DNA from: Halichondria panicea
Lineage: Eukaryota > Porifera > Demospongiae > Suberitida > Halichondriidae
Assembly: GCF_963675165.1 (NCBI RefSeq)
Contig: NC_087381.1
Coordinates: forward strand, 620,001-684,000
DNA length: 64,000 nucleotides
Reading direction: 5' to 3'
Made by a program: the position numbers and the translations under genes. The notes below the pieces were generated by a model, which was not told where the DNA came from, ran no database searches, and was given only the letters and a program-made list of their open reading frames with translations. Positions 1-30,158 of this stretch are shown piece by piece (the stretch's first letter is position 1; each line of letters opens with the position of its first letter).

Positions 1-6569
<6,569 letters not shown>

Positions 6570-6603
6570 TGGTAAAATTTTTCTTGCAATTCATGAAAGC
6601 ACA

Positions 6604-6709
6604 ACTTTTATACAGCTCTCAACCATGTGTATAGGATGTCATGTGGGTGGTATGAACTGGTGGGATCATTCATGTGACTGCATGATGTGTTGATGTTAGG
6701 TCACTAACC
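6604..6709 (-). promoter_or_regulatory. g1 promoter: TATA box and AGGTCA motif
   Basis: Read on the minus strand, TGTATAAAAG (6605-6614) lies about 40 bp upstream of the ATG, implying a very short 5' leader. The motif GTTAGGTCACTAACC (plus strand, 6695-6709) sits about 85 bp further upstream. Both and the sequence between them recur at most genes of the array. Confidence 0.7.
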
Positions 6710-7763
6710 TTTATCCTTATTACACTTGTATCAAAGCTGTACTTCTGCATGCTTGTGTGTATATAGTGTGATCACCCTTTAATATCTTCTTTCATGTCCT
6801 GTTTATATCCTGTTGGGTTATTCCCCATACACACTCACGTTGTCAGTCAGTTTGTCAGTCCCTGGCAATTTCACCCTTACTATAATAACAAACTGTGACC
6901 TATATAATTTGGTCTTACTGCAATAACTTAGATAAGGCTATAGTAGGCTACTGACTGTATACGGTGCATGGCGGCTAACATGACGATTGTAGATGCATCC
7001 CATATAACATAATTATGTGTTTTTGCTGCGTATAATATATACTTACAACTATATTTACCTGTTGGTAGCATTGACTACATAACTGCAGGGCGTTGAGTAC
7101 ATACAAGTTCATGCCATCAGCGGTGACAACTTGTATGTACTGTAGTGAAGTCTCCAACCATTATTATGCCTGGTGCGCATGCATAGAAAGGTATACAGTG
7201 CATGGAGACTCACAAGTTGGTGCAGGAAGTTTGTCTGTTAATTCGGAGGTGTTGGAGGCAAGAAAGAAAAAGAAGAAGTTACGCATCACGTGCCCCTTTA
7301 TTGAGGTTTTATAATATACCATAATTATATATAAAGTTACGTTACTGGCCTCAAATGTGCACAACTTCCTCATGTATTTGACCCTTGAATTGTGTTATTG
7401 ACCTCTGACATCATAGTGTCTGTGGTGTTAGTGATGCGAATCCCAATATTAATGTTATTCATGATCCAACACTGTATAATATTATAGCTAAATAGGGCTT
7501 CTTATTTATAGGCACATACTGGGGTCATGTAAAGTGTATCTAGAAAGTGAAAGCACTAAGTCCTAAAATTATTAGCCAGTTTTTTATCTATCAAACAGTT
7601 TCCCAGCTCAAAGTTGAAAAGTTCGTATTTGGGAGATGAAAGAATTGACAGTTTCTGGCCGAATACCATGCAAGCATGTATGGATTATAATAGCAGTTTT
7701 GTGATAAATTGGAAAAGAGAATATTGAACTACGAAATTGAGCTATAATATGAGACATCAAAAG
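6710..7763. other. intergenic region g1/g2 with conserved blocks
   Basis: No gene seen. The right part (about 7430-7763) is the 3' flank of g2 and matches the 3' flanks of g3 (10363-10702), g4 (13171-13529), g6 (29817-30158) and g10 (54460-54837). Shared pieces are TCCCAATATTAATG and CCATGCAAGCATGTATGGA, the second with an inner palindrome. A broken inverted repeat, AGTACATACAAGTT/AACTTGTATGTACT, lies at about 7097-7142. Confidence 0.6.
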
Positions 7764-9755
7764 TTAGCCTGGATATGGTGGAGGGGCTTCTCCACCAGAA
7801 AAATACACTGCAGAGGGGGGTTTTGCAGTGGCTGGGGGTTGCTGAGGGTAGGATGTGTAGTACGAGGGGGTGGCATATTGTCCAGTCGGGTAGGCAGCTG
7901 CTGGTTGAGGTCCATGAACATTTGGAGGGGGAGGCTGATTAGAGTTTGGGGATCTTTGGTTCATGGAGTAGGCTGTATTTTGTGTATTTGTGACGGTCGT
8001 TGTAGCTGTCGACGTAGTGTTAGTGTTTAGAGTCCTGGGTGGGGAGCGATTCAGGCAACAAAATCTTATGATAAAACGGAACGAGATGATAATCAAACAC
8101 ACGAAGATGATAGGAACAGTTACTCCAATACTGATAGATACGCTGGACGCCGATGCCGATGCTGCATAAAATAAAGTATGTCAGTACATGTCGATGTGGT
8201 CTGTATTTAGATATTACAGTCATAATCTATGTATGGTGGTCAGCCAGTCGACAAGAATCGACAGTATAAGACACTGCTTGGCTGTAACCACTTCGCGAAT
8301 ATCACATTTGTTAAGCAGCAACTGCTATATATAATATTATGGTTGAATGTTCTACCGGTAGGTGGTAAGCATTTTACAACCTCGCTGGAGCAAATACACA
8401 AGTATAGCCCCTTGGGAATTCCAAACTAAAGGCTCTCAGCCATGCACACTAATTGATACTACTATACTATATTGACTTACTTGTAGTACCTCCAGTTGTA
8501 GTACCTCCAGTACAGACCAAGGCAATATCTTCAAAATGGGTGCAATCTTCAACTCCGATAGGGTTAGCAGGGCAATTAATGAGTCTTCTCTCAGTTCCTC
8601 GACAACGAAGCTCATCCAGCCATGTCCGAGTGGATGATGAAGCTTGGGAGAAACTATAGGAGGAAAAATGATCATGTTAACACAATTTCACCAGCTATAA
8701 TAAATTTATTACATGCATGCAATGCTAATATACTTGATAAAGGTTTGAAGAATTAGGTATAGGAGAAAATTTTTATGACCATAATTATTTTTATAGATAA
8801 AAATTATTAGCTATTGAGTTCGATGAGATTTCATTGAAACTGTATACAAACTAAAGTACGCGTGGTATACACATGTTTCTTCAACTAAGGTGAATGATTC
8901 TATATATGGAAAGTTATGAAATGTTAACAATATTATTTTGATTGATGAGCTTACACACTCACCCTAGCGCTACAACTGTTCCATATCGAGTGTAGCTTGA
9001 GAACCCTAGTTGACGACAAGCCACTTTTGCATCATTTGGACTGAAATTGTCCTGACACACTGTCCCCCATTGTCCCCTGTAATAGACCTCCAGTCTGCCA
9101 TAGGAGCCTCCTGTATCGCTTGACCTGCGTACCAGCCTCAGATCTCCACTTGATTGTCCTGTATATAATTATATACATGCACGAAAATCAAGATGAATAC
9201 ATGCATGTGTATATATACATCCAACACTGTTGTATACACGGTACACATATAACTCCAGATACTAACTGTACGTGGTATAGCTAACAATACACGAAGGTGT
9301 GAACCTCTATGGATAAATTAATCAATTTTCGCACTCAGGAAGCACTAGACGAAATCCTGTGGATATGCCATGCATATTCTTCCAAACAGGAAATATGCAT
9401 GGCTGGTGTGTACACAGGATTCCCCTGAGTGTGTATAATCCGGCGGCTATAGGTGTGCATGTAAGTTTTGAGAATATGAGCTATTGCCATGCAGGACGAC
9501 AACAAGACCAGTCCAGTCTGTATAACAGTAAACGATAATAGAGTACGACAGATCTCGCACAATTCATATATTCCTGTCTCATAAATTGAGTTTTCTATAG
9601 CAGAAACAACCATGCAATGCACACAATCCGGCATCATACATACAGAGTGGAAACATCTCACTTTAGGAAATATTAATATTATTAGCCAGCTCACCTCCAA
9701 CAGCCCAAACCAGGCTCAGGAGAGTAGCTGTCTTCCACAGTAAGCAGTTCATCAT
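7764..9755 (-). CDS. g2: SRCR receptor, single SRCR domain
   Basis: Exons: 9695-9755 (signal peptide), 8963-9158 and 8481-8653 (one SRCR), 7764-8161 (TM and tail). The lengths sum to 828 nt, giving 275 aa with stop TAA at 7764. The SRCR has six Cys and the CQD variant. A short Thr-rich linker (GGTTT repeats) precedes the membrane helix. The helix is followed by RFCCLNR, less basic than in the other genes, with two Cys that could be acylated. The tail is rich in Pro, Gln and Tyr and ends PPPYPG, giving a PPxY site for WW domains. This is the smallest SRCR-bearing receptor of the array. Ligand unknown. Confidence 0.85.
9352..9424. other. conserved intron-1 nested inverted repeat (g2 copy)
   Basis: An outer stem GAAATCCTGTGGA/ACACAGGATTCCC encloses an inner hairpin at 9367-9403, GCCATGCATATT-C-TTCC pairing with GGAAATATGCATGGC around a 5-nt loop. 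The block recurs in intron 1 of g3 (11676-11749), g4 (17008-17081) and g5 (about 26215-26288), and diverged in g1 and g10. It could be an old MITE or a structured intronic RNA. Confidence 0.6.
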
Positions 9756-9797
9756 TGGTAATGTTTGTTGCAATTCAGTATCAAAATGAAAACACAA

Positions 9798-9926
9798 CTT
9801 TTATACAGCTCTCAACCATGTGTATAGGATGTCATGTGGGTGGTATGAACTGGTGGGATCATCCATGTGACTGAGTATCTATTCAGTACTGAACGGCTTA
9901 TGATGGTTGATGTTAGGTCACTAACC
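9798..9926 (-). promoter_or_regulatory. g2 promoter: TATA box and AGGTCA motif
   Basis: TGTATAAAAG at 9798-9807 (minus strand) lies about 45 bp from the ATG. GTTAGGTCACTAACC is at 9912-9926. The sequence between is close to that of g1. Confidence 0.7.
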
Positions 9927-10702
9927 TTTATCCTTATTACACTTGTATCAAAGATGTGATCATCCTTTAATATCTTCATGTCCTGTTGGGTCATTCCCCA
10001 CACAATGTTGTCGGGTCACAATTCCACCCTTTACCAAAATAAACGGTCTTGCTGCAAATAAGAGCTAGTAGGCTACTGACTGTAACATGACGATTGTAGC
10101 TATATAATTATGCTTGCAACTAATATATACCTCGGTGCGTATGCATAGCAAGGTACAGTGGAGCCTCACAAGTTGGTGCAGGAGGTTTTGTTCGTTATTC
10201 AGAGGTGTCCTTTATTGGGAGGTTATACCATATAAGGTTACTGGAGTTGTGTTGAGGTAACTTAACTTAGTTACCTCAACACAACTCCCTCATGTATTTG
10301 ACCCTTGAATTGTATTATTGACCTCTGACATCATAACTTTTTAGATGTCTGTGGTTTATTAGAGATGACGAAATCCCAATATTAATGTTATTCATGATCC
10401 AACACTGTATATAGCTAAATAGGGCTTCTTATTAAATAGACCCACATACTGGGGTCATGTAAAGTGTATCTAGAAAGTGAAAGCACTAAGTTCAAAAATT
10501 ATTAGCCAGTTTTTTATTAAACAGTTTCCCAGCTCAAAGTTGAAAAGTTCATAATTATTTGGGAGATAAAAGAATTGACAGTTTCTGGCCAAATACCATG
10601 CAAGCATGTATGGATTATAATAGCAGTTTTGTGATTGTATATATAAATTGGAAAAGAGAATATTGAACTATGAAATTGAGCTATAATATGAGACATCAAA
10701 AG
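9927..10702. other. intergenic region g2/g3 with a perfect hairpin
   Basis: No gene seen. At 10243-10288 a perfect 20-bp stem (GGAGTTGTGTTGAGGTAACT and its complement) closes a 6-nt loop. From about 10363 rightwards it is the 3' flank block shared with g2, g4, g6 and g10. Confidence 0.7.
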
Positions 10703-12339
10703 TTAGCCCGGATATGGTGGAGGGGCTTCTCCGCCAGAAAAATACAGTGCAGAGGGCGGTTTTTCAGGGGCCGGGGGTTGCTGAGGATAAGGGGCTGGGG
10801 GTTGCTGAGGGTAGGATGTGTGGTACGAGGGAGCGGAATATTGTCCAGTCGGATAGGCAGCTGCTGATTGAGGCCCATGCACATTTGGAGCGGGAGGTTG
10901 ATTAGAGTTTGGGGATCTTTGGTTCATGGAGTAGGCTGTATTTTGTGTATTTGTGACGGTCGTTGTAGTTGTTGACGAAGTGTTAGTATTTAGATTCCTG
11001 GGTGGGGGGCGAGCCAGGCGACGCCTTCTTACGATAATACACATAATCACAAACAAGAAGATGGCGACGATGATAGGAATAAATCCAACAACGATAGATA
11101 ATGTTATACTGATGTCGAGGCCGGACGCTGATGCTGCATAAAAATAAAGTATGTCAGTATCGATGTGGTCTGTATAATATATAGTATGTATGATGGTCAG
11201 CCATGGCTACCCCATGCATTACGCATGCATCATAATACATGATTACCACGTGGCGGTTGCTGTGTATAGTGGTTACAGCCATCGCGCTTCGTGTTAATCA
11301 TTTGAGTTGCATGTATGCATGTGTGGGGCCACACCCACCTACAAGTTGATGGCTGAAATGATGGAAAAACAAATCTCGCTTCATGACTGGACTGAAGTGG
11401 ATCTGAGAGAGCTCTAGACTAACAGAACAGCTATTCTACTTACACATTGTATACATGTACATATACGGTGAGCATGGCCACGGACCAATAAGTTAACATG
11501 CACGAAATGCAACTGCATGCATGCCACAGTACACATGTATATATTCCCCATATAACTGTGGTATAGCTAACAGAACGAAAAACATGCTTTATAGTGATCT
11601 AGGAAATGAGGAATGTGTGTGTGTGTTCCTGCCACTATATAGATGCAATTTACGCACCCAGGAATTAACACTATAGGAAATCCTGTGGAAATCCGTGCAT
11701 ATTCTTCCGAACAGGAAATATGCATGGCTGGTGTGTACACAGGATTTCCCTGAGTGTGTATAATCTGGCGGCTATAGGTGTGTGCATGTTAGTTTTCAGA
11801 AGCCTTTTCAGCCTGAATACTAATGCATGACACAACCATAACAAGATGGCAACAAGACCGGTACAGGATTCATCTAAAGTTACAACAGCTAGGAGAACGT
11901 TGCGATTCTCGTTCACCAAATACCTGTTTAACCGACTTTATTAGCAGAATTGATCGTATCTACACCATTCTGTGATTCTACCATAATTATAGTCTATAAC
12001 TGTTCTTTCAATTTCAAAGCTGCCATGATATTTACTATATAATTAATCATAATTATATGCTGTATAGCTATTGTCATGCAGGACGATAATGCAACAGTCT
12101 GTATACAGTAATTATTATAACAGCTATATGGAGTACGACAGATCTCGCTCAATTAATTCATATATATTCCTGTCTCATAATTGAGTTTTCTTAGGAGAAA
12201 CAATCATACAATGCACACAATCATCATACAGAGTGGAAACATCTCACTTTAGGAAATTATTATTATTATCCAGCTCACCTCTAACAGCCCAAACCAGGCT
12301 CAGGAGAGTAACTGTCTTCCACAGTAAGCAGTTCATCAT
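10703..12339 (-). CDS. g3: SRCR-less member, signal peptide joined to TM and tail
   Basis: Exons: 12279-12339 (signal peptide, 61 nt) and 10703-11133 (431 nt), giving 163 aa. The donor is phase 1 and the acceptor is phase 1, so the two join in frame with no SRCR between. The tail exon is intact: long hydrophobic helix, RRRRLARPPPR, then a YPTGQY/YPQQPP-rich tail ending PPPYPG. The single 1.1 kb intron has the TM-proximal block of other genes at one end and the signal-proximal block at the other, so the SRCR cassettes look cleanly deleted. TATA box and upstream motif are retained. The product would be a membrane anchor with almost no ectodomain. It may be a functional adaptor or decoy, or an unexpressed remnant. 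Confidence 0.7.
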
Positions 12340-12382
12340 TGGTAATGTTTCTTGTAATTCAGTATCAAAATGAAAGCACCAA

Positions 12383-12507
12383 CTTTTATACAGCTCTCAA
12401 CCATGTATAGGATGTCATGTGGGTGGTATGAACTGGTGGGATCATTCATGTGACTGAGTATCTATTCAGTACTGAACTTAGGATGTGTTGATGTTAGGTC
12501 ATTAACC
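12383..12507 (-). promoter_or_regulatory. g3 promoter: TATA box and AGGTCA motif
   Basis: TGTATAAAAG at 12383-12392 lies about 45 bp from the ATG. GTTAGGTCATTAACC is at 12493-12507. Confidence 0.7.
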
Positions 12508-13529
12508 TAGTATCCTTATTACACTTGTATCAAAGCTGTACTTCTGCATGCTTGGTGTGTATAGTGATTACCCATTATAGTATCTTCTTCCATGTCCTGT
12601 TTGTATCCTGTTGGGTTAGTCCCCTGCACACTCATGTTGTCAGTCAGTTTGCCAGTCCCAATTTCACCCTTTACTATAATAACAAACTGTGACCTATATA
12701 ATTTGGTCTTGCTGCAATAACTTAGATAATGCTAGTAGGCTACTGACTGTACGGTGGCGGCTAACATGATGATTGTAGCTACTTACAACTATATCTATAC
12801 CTGTTGGTAGTATTGACTATACATATACATAACTGCATGTTGAGTTGATGGCAATGTTCACTACAGTACATACAAGTTGTCACCGCTGATGGCATGCGGC
12901 AGCGGTGACAACTTGTATGTACTGTAGTGAAATCTCCAACCATTTATTATGCCTCAGTGCACATGGCCATAGCAAGGTACAGTGGAACCTCACATTTGTC
13001 AAGTTGGTGCAGGAGGTTTGTCTGTTATTCGGAGGTGTCCCCTTTATTGAGGTTTTACCATAAAATTACGTTACTGGCCTCAAATGTGCACAACTCCCTC
13101 ATGTATTTGACCCTTGAATTGTATTATTGATCTCTGACATCATAATTTTGTTGGTGTCTGTGGTTTATTAGTGATGACGAATCCCAATATTAATATTATT
13201 CATGGTCCAACATTGTATACATGTACTAAATTGGCACTGGGCTCATGTAAAGTGTATCTATAGAAAGTGAAAGCACTAAGTCCAAAAATAATTAGCCAAT
13301 CTATAATTATAGCTTATGATTGTCTGAAAACATAATTTTTTATATAATTATCTATATCACAAACAGTGTCCCAGCTCAAAGTTCATATTTGGGAAATGAC
13401 AGTTTCTGGCCAAATACCATGCAAGCATGTATGGATTATTATAGACAGTTTTGTGACATCGTATATAAAAGATAATATTGAGCTAAGAAATTGAGCTATA
13501 ATAATTATGAGACATCAAGATACCCGTGG
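12508..13529. other. intergenic region g3/g4 with a 30-bp-arm palindrome
   Basis: No gene seen. A perfect inverted repeat has 30-bp arms (12859-12888 and 12900-12929; core CATACAAGTTGTCACCGCTG) around 11 nt. A decayed version is at about 7097-7142. From about 13171 it is the shared 3' flank block. Confidence 0.7.
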
Positions 13530-17655
<4,126 letters not shown>

Positions 17656-17700
17656 TATTAGTAATGTTTCTTGAAATTCAGTATCAAAATGAAAGTACAA

Positions 17701-17864
17701 CTTTTATACAGCTCTCAACCTAGCCTCGACTCCAGCCCCTTGAAGAGCGGCCTGGAATCGAGGCTATTCTCAACCATGTGCAGGATGTCATGTGGGTGGT
17801 ATGAATTCATCCATGTGACTGAGTATTACTGAACTCAGGATGTTGTGATGTTAGGTCATTAACC
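17701..17864 (-). promoter_or_regulatory. g4 promoter: TATA box and AGGTCA motif, split by a MITE
   Basis: TGTATAAAAG is at 17701-17710. GTTAGGTCATTAACC is at 17850-17864. The 47-bp insert at 17721-17767 lies 10 bp upstream of the TATA box and pushes the upstream block away. Confidence 0.7.
17721..17767. mobile_element. 47-bp miniature element in the g4 promoter, 8-bp TSD
   Basis: TAGCCTCGACTCCAG at one end and GGAATCGAGGCTA at the other form inverted ends. TCTCAACC is duplicated at 17713-17720 and 17768-17775. An 8-bp duplication suggests a hAT-type origin. Related TAGCCTCGAT...CCAGGCC sequence occurs at 19139-19727, about 28110-28180 and about 32365. It is absent from the g5 promoter. Confidence 0.75.
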
Positions 17865-18319
17865 TTTATCCTTATTGCACTTGTATCAAAGCAGTACTTC
17901 TGCATGCTTGTGCATGTGCATATTACCCTTTAATATCTTCTTCATGTTTATATTCTGCATGTTGGGTCATTCCCTATATACACTCACGTTGTCAGTCAGT
18001 TTGCCAGTCCCAATTTCACCCTTTACTATAATGCATGTGACCTATATAATTTTGTCTTGCTGCAAATAACTTAGATAAGGCTAGTAGGCTACTGACAGGG
18101 CGGTGGCGGCTAACGTGACAATTGTAGCTACTTACAACTATATTTATACATTTTGGTAGCATTGACTATACATATGCGCATAACTGCAGGGCGTTGAGTT
18201 GATGGCAAGCATGTATGGATTATAATAGACAGTTTTGTGACATTGTATAAAATAAGAGAATTGGAAAAGATAATAATTATTGAGCTACAAAATTGAGCTA
18301 TAATATGAGACATCAAAAG

Positions 18320-26877
<8,558 letters not shown>

Positions 26878-26923
26878 TATCAGTAATGTTTCTTGCAATT
26901 CAGTATCAAAACTGAAAGCACAA

Positions 26924-27136
26924 CTTTTATACAGCTCTCAACCATGTGCAGGATGTCATGTGGGTGGGTGGTATCTATGGTGGTATAAACTGGTGGGATC
27001 ATTCATGTGACCTGTGTGTGTATTTAGTATACTGAACTTATAGGATGTGTTGATGTTAGGTCATTAACCTTTATCATGTGACCTGTGTGTGTATTTAGTA
27101 CTGAACTCAGGATGTGTTGATGTTAGGTCATTAACC
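26924..27136 (-). promoter_or_regulatory. g5 promoter: TATA box and a doubled AGGTCA block
   Basis: TGTATAAAAG is at 26924-26933. GTTAGGTCATTAACC occurs twice, at 27055-27069 and 27122-27136, because a segment of about 67 bp (with GACCTGTGTGTGTATTTAGTA) is tandemly duplicated. No other gene in the window has two copies. Confidence 0.7.
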
Positions 27137-28315
27137 TTTATCCTTATTACACTTGTATCAAGAGTACTTATGTACTTCTGCTTGTGTGTATATATAGTGT
27201 GATCACCCTTATCAGTCACACCCTTTACTAAAAAAAAACCGGTCTTGCAGGCTGCAAACAAGACCTAGCAGGCTACTGACTGTACGGTGGCGGCTAACAT
27301 GACAATTGTAGCTATAATCATACTTGCAACTAGGTATTAGTACAACCAGTAGGTTGTACATAGGATTGACAGTGCAGTTGTGTGTGTTTTCAATTATTGC
27401 ACAAATTTTGACTTGTTTCTGCAGGGAAGGGCCACAGCAAGAAACTGAGTTGACAGATAGCTTAGTTAGCCTTTTATCTGTCTAAATGTGTGAAATTATA
27501 GTCAATGAATATTCTCATGCATTACTATTGATATTTGAAAAATTGCACTATTTTCATATTTCACCGCGTTTTGTCTGACTGACTAAGTAAGTAAGTAAGT
27601 TAGTAAGTAAGTAAGTAAGTAAGTAACATTCTTGGAAAGCATTTCCTCCTTGTACAGACATGTTCAGAAGATTCTAGATACAGCCTCTAGTCCACTAGAA
27701 TCCGGACCATGGGCGTTTTTCTCAGAATTGCGTTCGCTTCCAAGAGGCAGATGACCTCTCAGGCTCCAATTTTCTTACCTACGCAATTCCGCCATCTTTA
27801 AATGACTGCCACAGCAACACACATGGCAACTTATGAGGTGGGCGTGGCTGTGACATCGATAAGCACAAAACCTTCTTTCTTCAGCTCAGCTCTCCATTCT
27901 CTCACTTCAGGTATGCTATTTATGCTAGACACATGCACTGACTGGATCTACCATAGGCCTCCATGCTTTTGCACTTGGAAGTACATCTACAGTATAAACA
28001 TGGCTGCCATCATAGATAAATGACTGAATAAAAATACTGAATAATGTTTATTCCAGTCCTGTCTTCTCTTCTTGAACTTCTCTTGCTTCTTGATGTTCCT
28101 CTTAGGTATTTCACTTTGAAAAGAAGGCCGGTGAAGGAGCCTCAATTCCCTGAGTGAAGTGTGGCCTGGGATCGAGACTATTGAGGAGTATAATAATACT
28201 TCTGTCCAACGACCACTTATATATTTAATATCTTCAACAAGATTACAATGACAAATTAATCAACGTCACATTTATCTTATCATTAATGTACTACTGTAAT
28301 GAAAAAAGAAAGGGA
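27137..28315. other. g5/g6 spacer, left part: repeats, no clear gene
   Basis: A (TAAG)n tract is at 27582-27626. A sequence at about 27346-27415 recurs at 62157-62229 (CAACCAGTAGGTTGTACATA). TAGCCTC-family MITE pieces are at about 28110-28180. A 73-codon plus-strand frame at 27802-28023 followed by AATAAAA has no recognisable domain and is not called a gene. Confidence 0.5.
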
Positions 28316-28806
28316 ATCAAAACTAAAAAACATTTGCAATGTGAACGTTGCTAGGATTGCCAGGAAAAGAAAAGCGCGAAAAAGCGAAGAAACAAGAAAT
28401 TCGGCGAGTGCATAACTCCAATCCGTTACAACGTCATGAACATGTACAGCCGAGTGGCCCACTGTTGATAATGATTTTAGAATCAATATACAGGTTGGGT
28501 AAAAATGAACCGAGAACTAAGAATTCACAATAATCCACCTACACATCCAACACTTGCATGTTTGCTCAACACTGTAAGGGAAAACATCACAAACACATTA
28601 TATAGCTTGCTTATAACAATAAAAATTACTGAAGGATTGGCCAGGAAAAGCACAAAAAAATATTGCTTGAAACAGTACATGTGAATGAAGTTGTAACGGA
28701 TTGGAGTTATGCACTCACCGAATTTCTTGTTTCTTCGCTTTTTCGCGCTTTTCTTTTCCTGGCAATCCTAGCAACGTTCACATTGCAAATGTTTTTTAGT
28801 TTTGAT
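28316..28806. mobile_element. fold-back element with ~115-bp arms
   Basis: 28316-28432 and 28689-28806 are inverted copies that share TTTCTTGTTTCTTCGCTTTT and ATCAAAACTAAAAAAC tips, around a 256-bp spacer. Both arms encode the same short peptide on opposite strands, which is a by-product of the inverted repeat. Confidence 0.75.
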
Positions 28807-28813
28807 ATATATA

Positions 28814-29705
28814 CAGGGTTTTGCAGAATTCTTGCAACAGGGCTAAACAGACACAGCAATGACTTCCATATATGGAAGTCAACTGCTGACTTATAATAAT
28901 ATTATAGTGTACATGTCCAGGTATATGTATAATGAAAGATGTCCTGTGAGCCTAAGAGAGCATCAGCTTATTTATATTCACAACATTTAATTAAGGTGGT
29001 GGATGGTACACCAGGTGGATGCAGGGCAAATATTGTTGTGATGTTGGTGTGTGCAGAACTGTTGGCATAGCTGTGTATTGACTGATCATTATCAGTTGTT
29101 TTTAGTACTATTTGGAGGTTTTTGCATTCTAACCAGACAGAAGATGGCAAAGCAAAGAAGTGAGAGGAGCATACCTTCAAGACATGCAAATTTTCAATGG
29201 TCATCCTGAATTGTTGATGAGACAGCAGCTGACAGAAGAAATTGCCAGAGGAGATTAGGCCTATAAGGGGCAAGGCATCTGTCTTCAAACTTATCAATAT
29301 CAGCCAATACTACTGTTTGGAGGGTGTCATTTATCAACTGTTCCGGTATCAATGAAAAGAGCAACAGTTCTTACAAACTTATGAATATAAGCTGATGCTC
29401 TCTGGACATATTTCAAATGATTACAGGGTGTCTGTCATACATGCAGGATTTTGAATTAGAGGGGATTTTGAAGAGTCACAAGAACATAAAAAAAAAGTCA
29501 ACAGTTATTTCAATACCCTACCGGCTATAATTATGGATACTCAGTCGTATGACTGAGTAGATTGGAGCCAGAGGGGAATAATCATACATCCCTGTATGCT
29601 GCATATACATGTACATGTACACAAAATAATTATTAGTTGACTTCCATATATGGAAGTCATTGCAATGTCTGTTTAGCCCTGTTGCAAGGATTTTGCAAAA
29701 CCCTG
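28814..29705. mobile_element. 892-bp DNA transposon, CAGGGTTTTGC termini, TA TSD
   Basis: Inverted ends run about 65 bp, from CAGGGTTTTGCA through GGGCTAAACAGACA to the palindrome GACTTCCATATATGGAAGTC. TA flanks both sides (28812-28813, 29706-29707). The interior has no convincing transposase; a 109-codon minus-strand frame (28968-29297) is unidentified. Confidence 0.75.
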
Positions 29706-30158
29706 TACTACTTCATTGCCTTTCCTACTTGTTGCGGTTACAACAGCCAGTATCTGTGACGTAGGAGTGGAGGAATGCTTTTTCTATTGGAGTTGCGTAC
29801 TCTTCCTAATGAACTCGTGATGACAAATCCCAATATTAATGTTATTCATGATCCAACCTTGTATAAAAATGTATAGCTAAATAGGGCTTCTTATTTAGTA
29901 CACATACATGTAGGCACTGGGCTCATGTAAAGTGTATCTAGAAAGTGAAAGCACCAAAAATTATTAGCCAGTCTATAGCCTGAAAGCATAATTTTTATAT
30001 CAAACAGTTTCCCAGCTCAGATGAAAGAATTGACAGTTTCTGGCCAAATACCATGCAAGCATGTATGGATTATAATAGACAGTTTTGTGATTGTATATAT
30101 AAATTGGAAAAGAGAATATTGAACTACGAAATTGAGCTATAATATGAGACATCAAAAG
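29706..30158. other. 3' flank of g6
   Basis: Contains the shared 3' flank block of the array from about 29817 (TCCCAATATTAATG, CCATGCAAGCATGTATGGA near 30050). No gene seen. Confidence 0.6.

Noticed and set aside
10243..10288. Hairpin as a microRNA precursor
   Set aside because: A 20-bp stem with a 6-nt loop is too short for an animal pre-miRNA, and no conservation at other genes supports it.
27802..28023. 73-codon plus-strand frame followed by AATAAAA
   Set aside because: No recognisable domain, no splice context and transposon-rich surroundings; not enough to call a gene.
28283..28896. A hydrophobic peptide encoded on both strands (FLVSSLFRAFLFLAI-like)
   Set aside because: Both copies are arms of one fold-back element, so the repetition is structural, not evidence of a gene.
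28968..29297. 109-codon minus-strand frame inside the 892-bp element
   Set aside because: No transposase motif seen; the length is possible by chance in this element.
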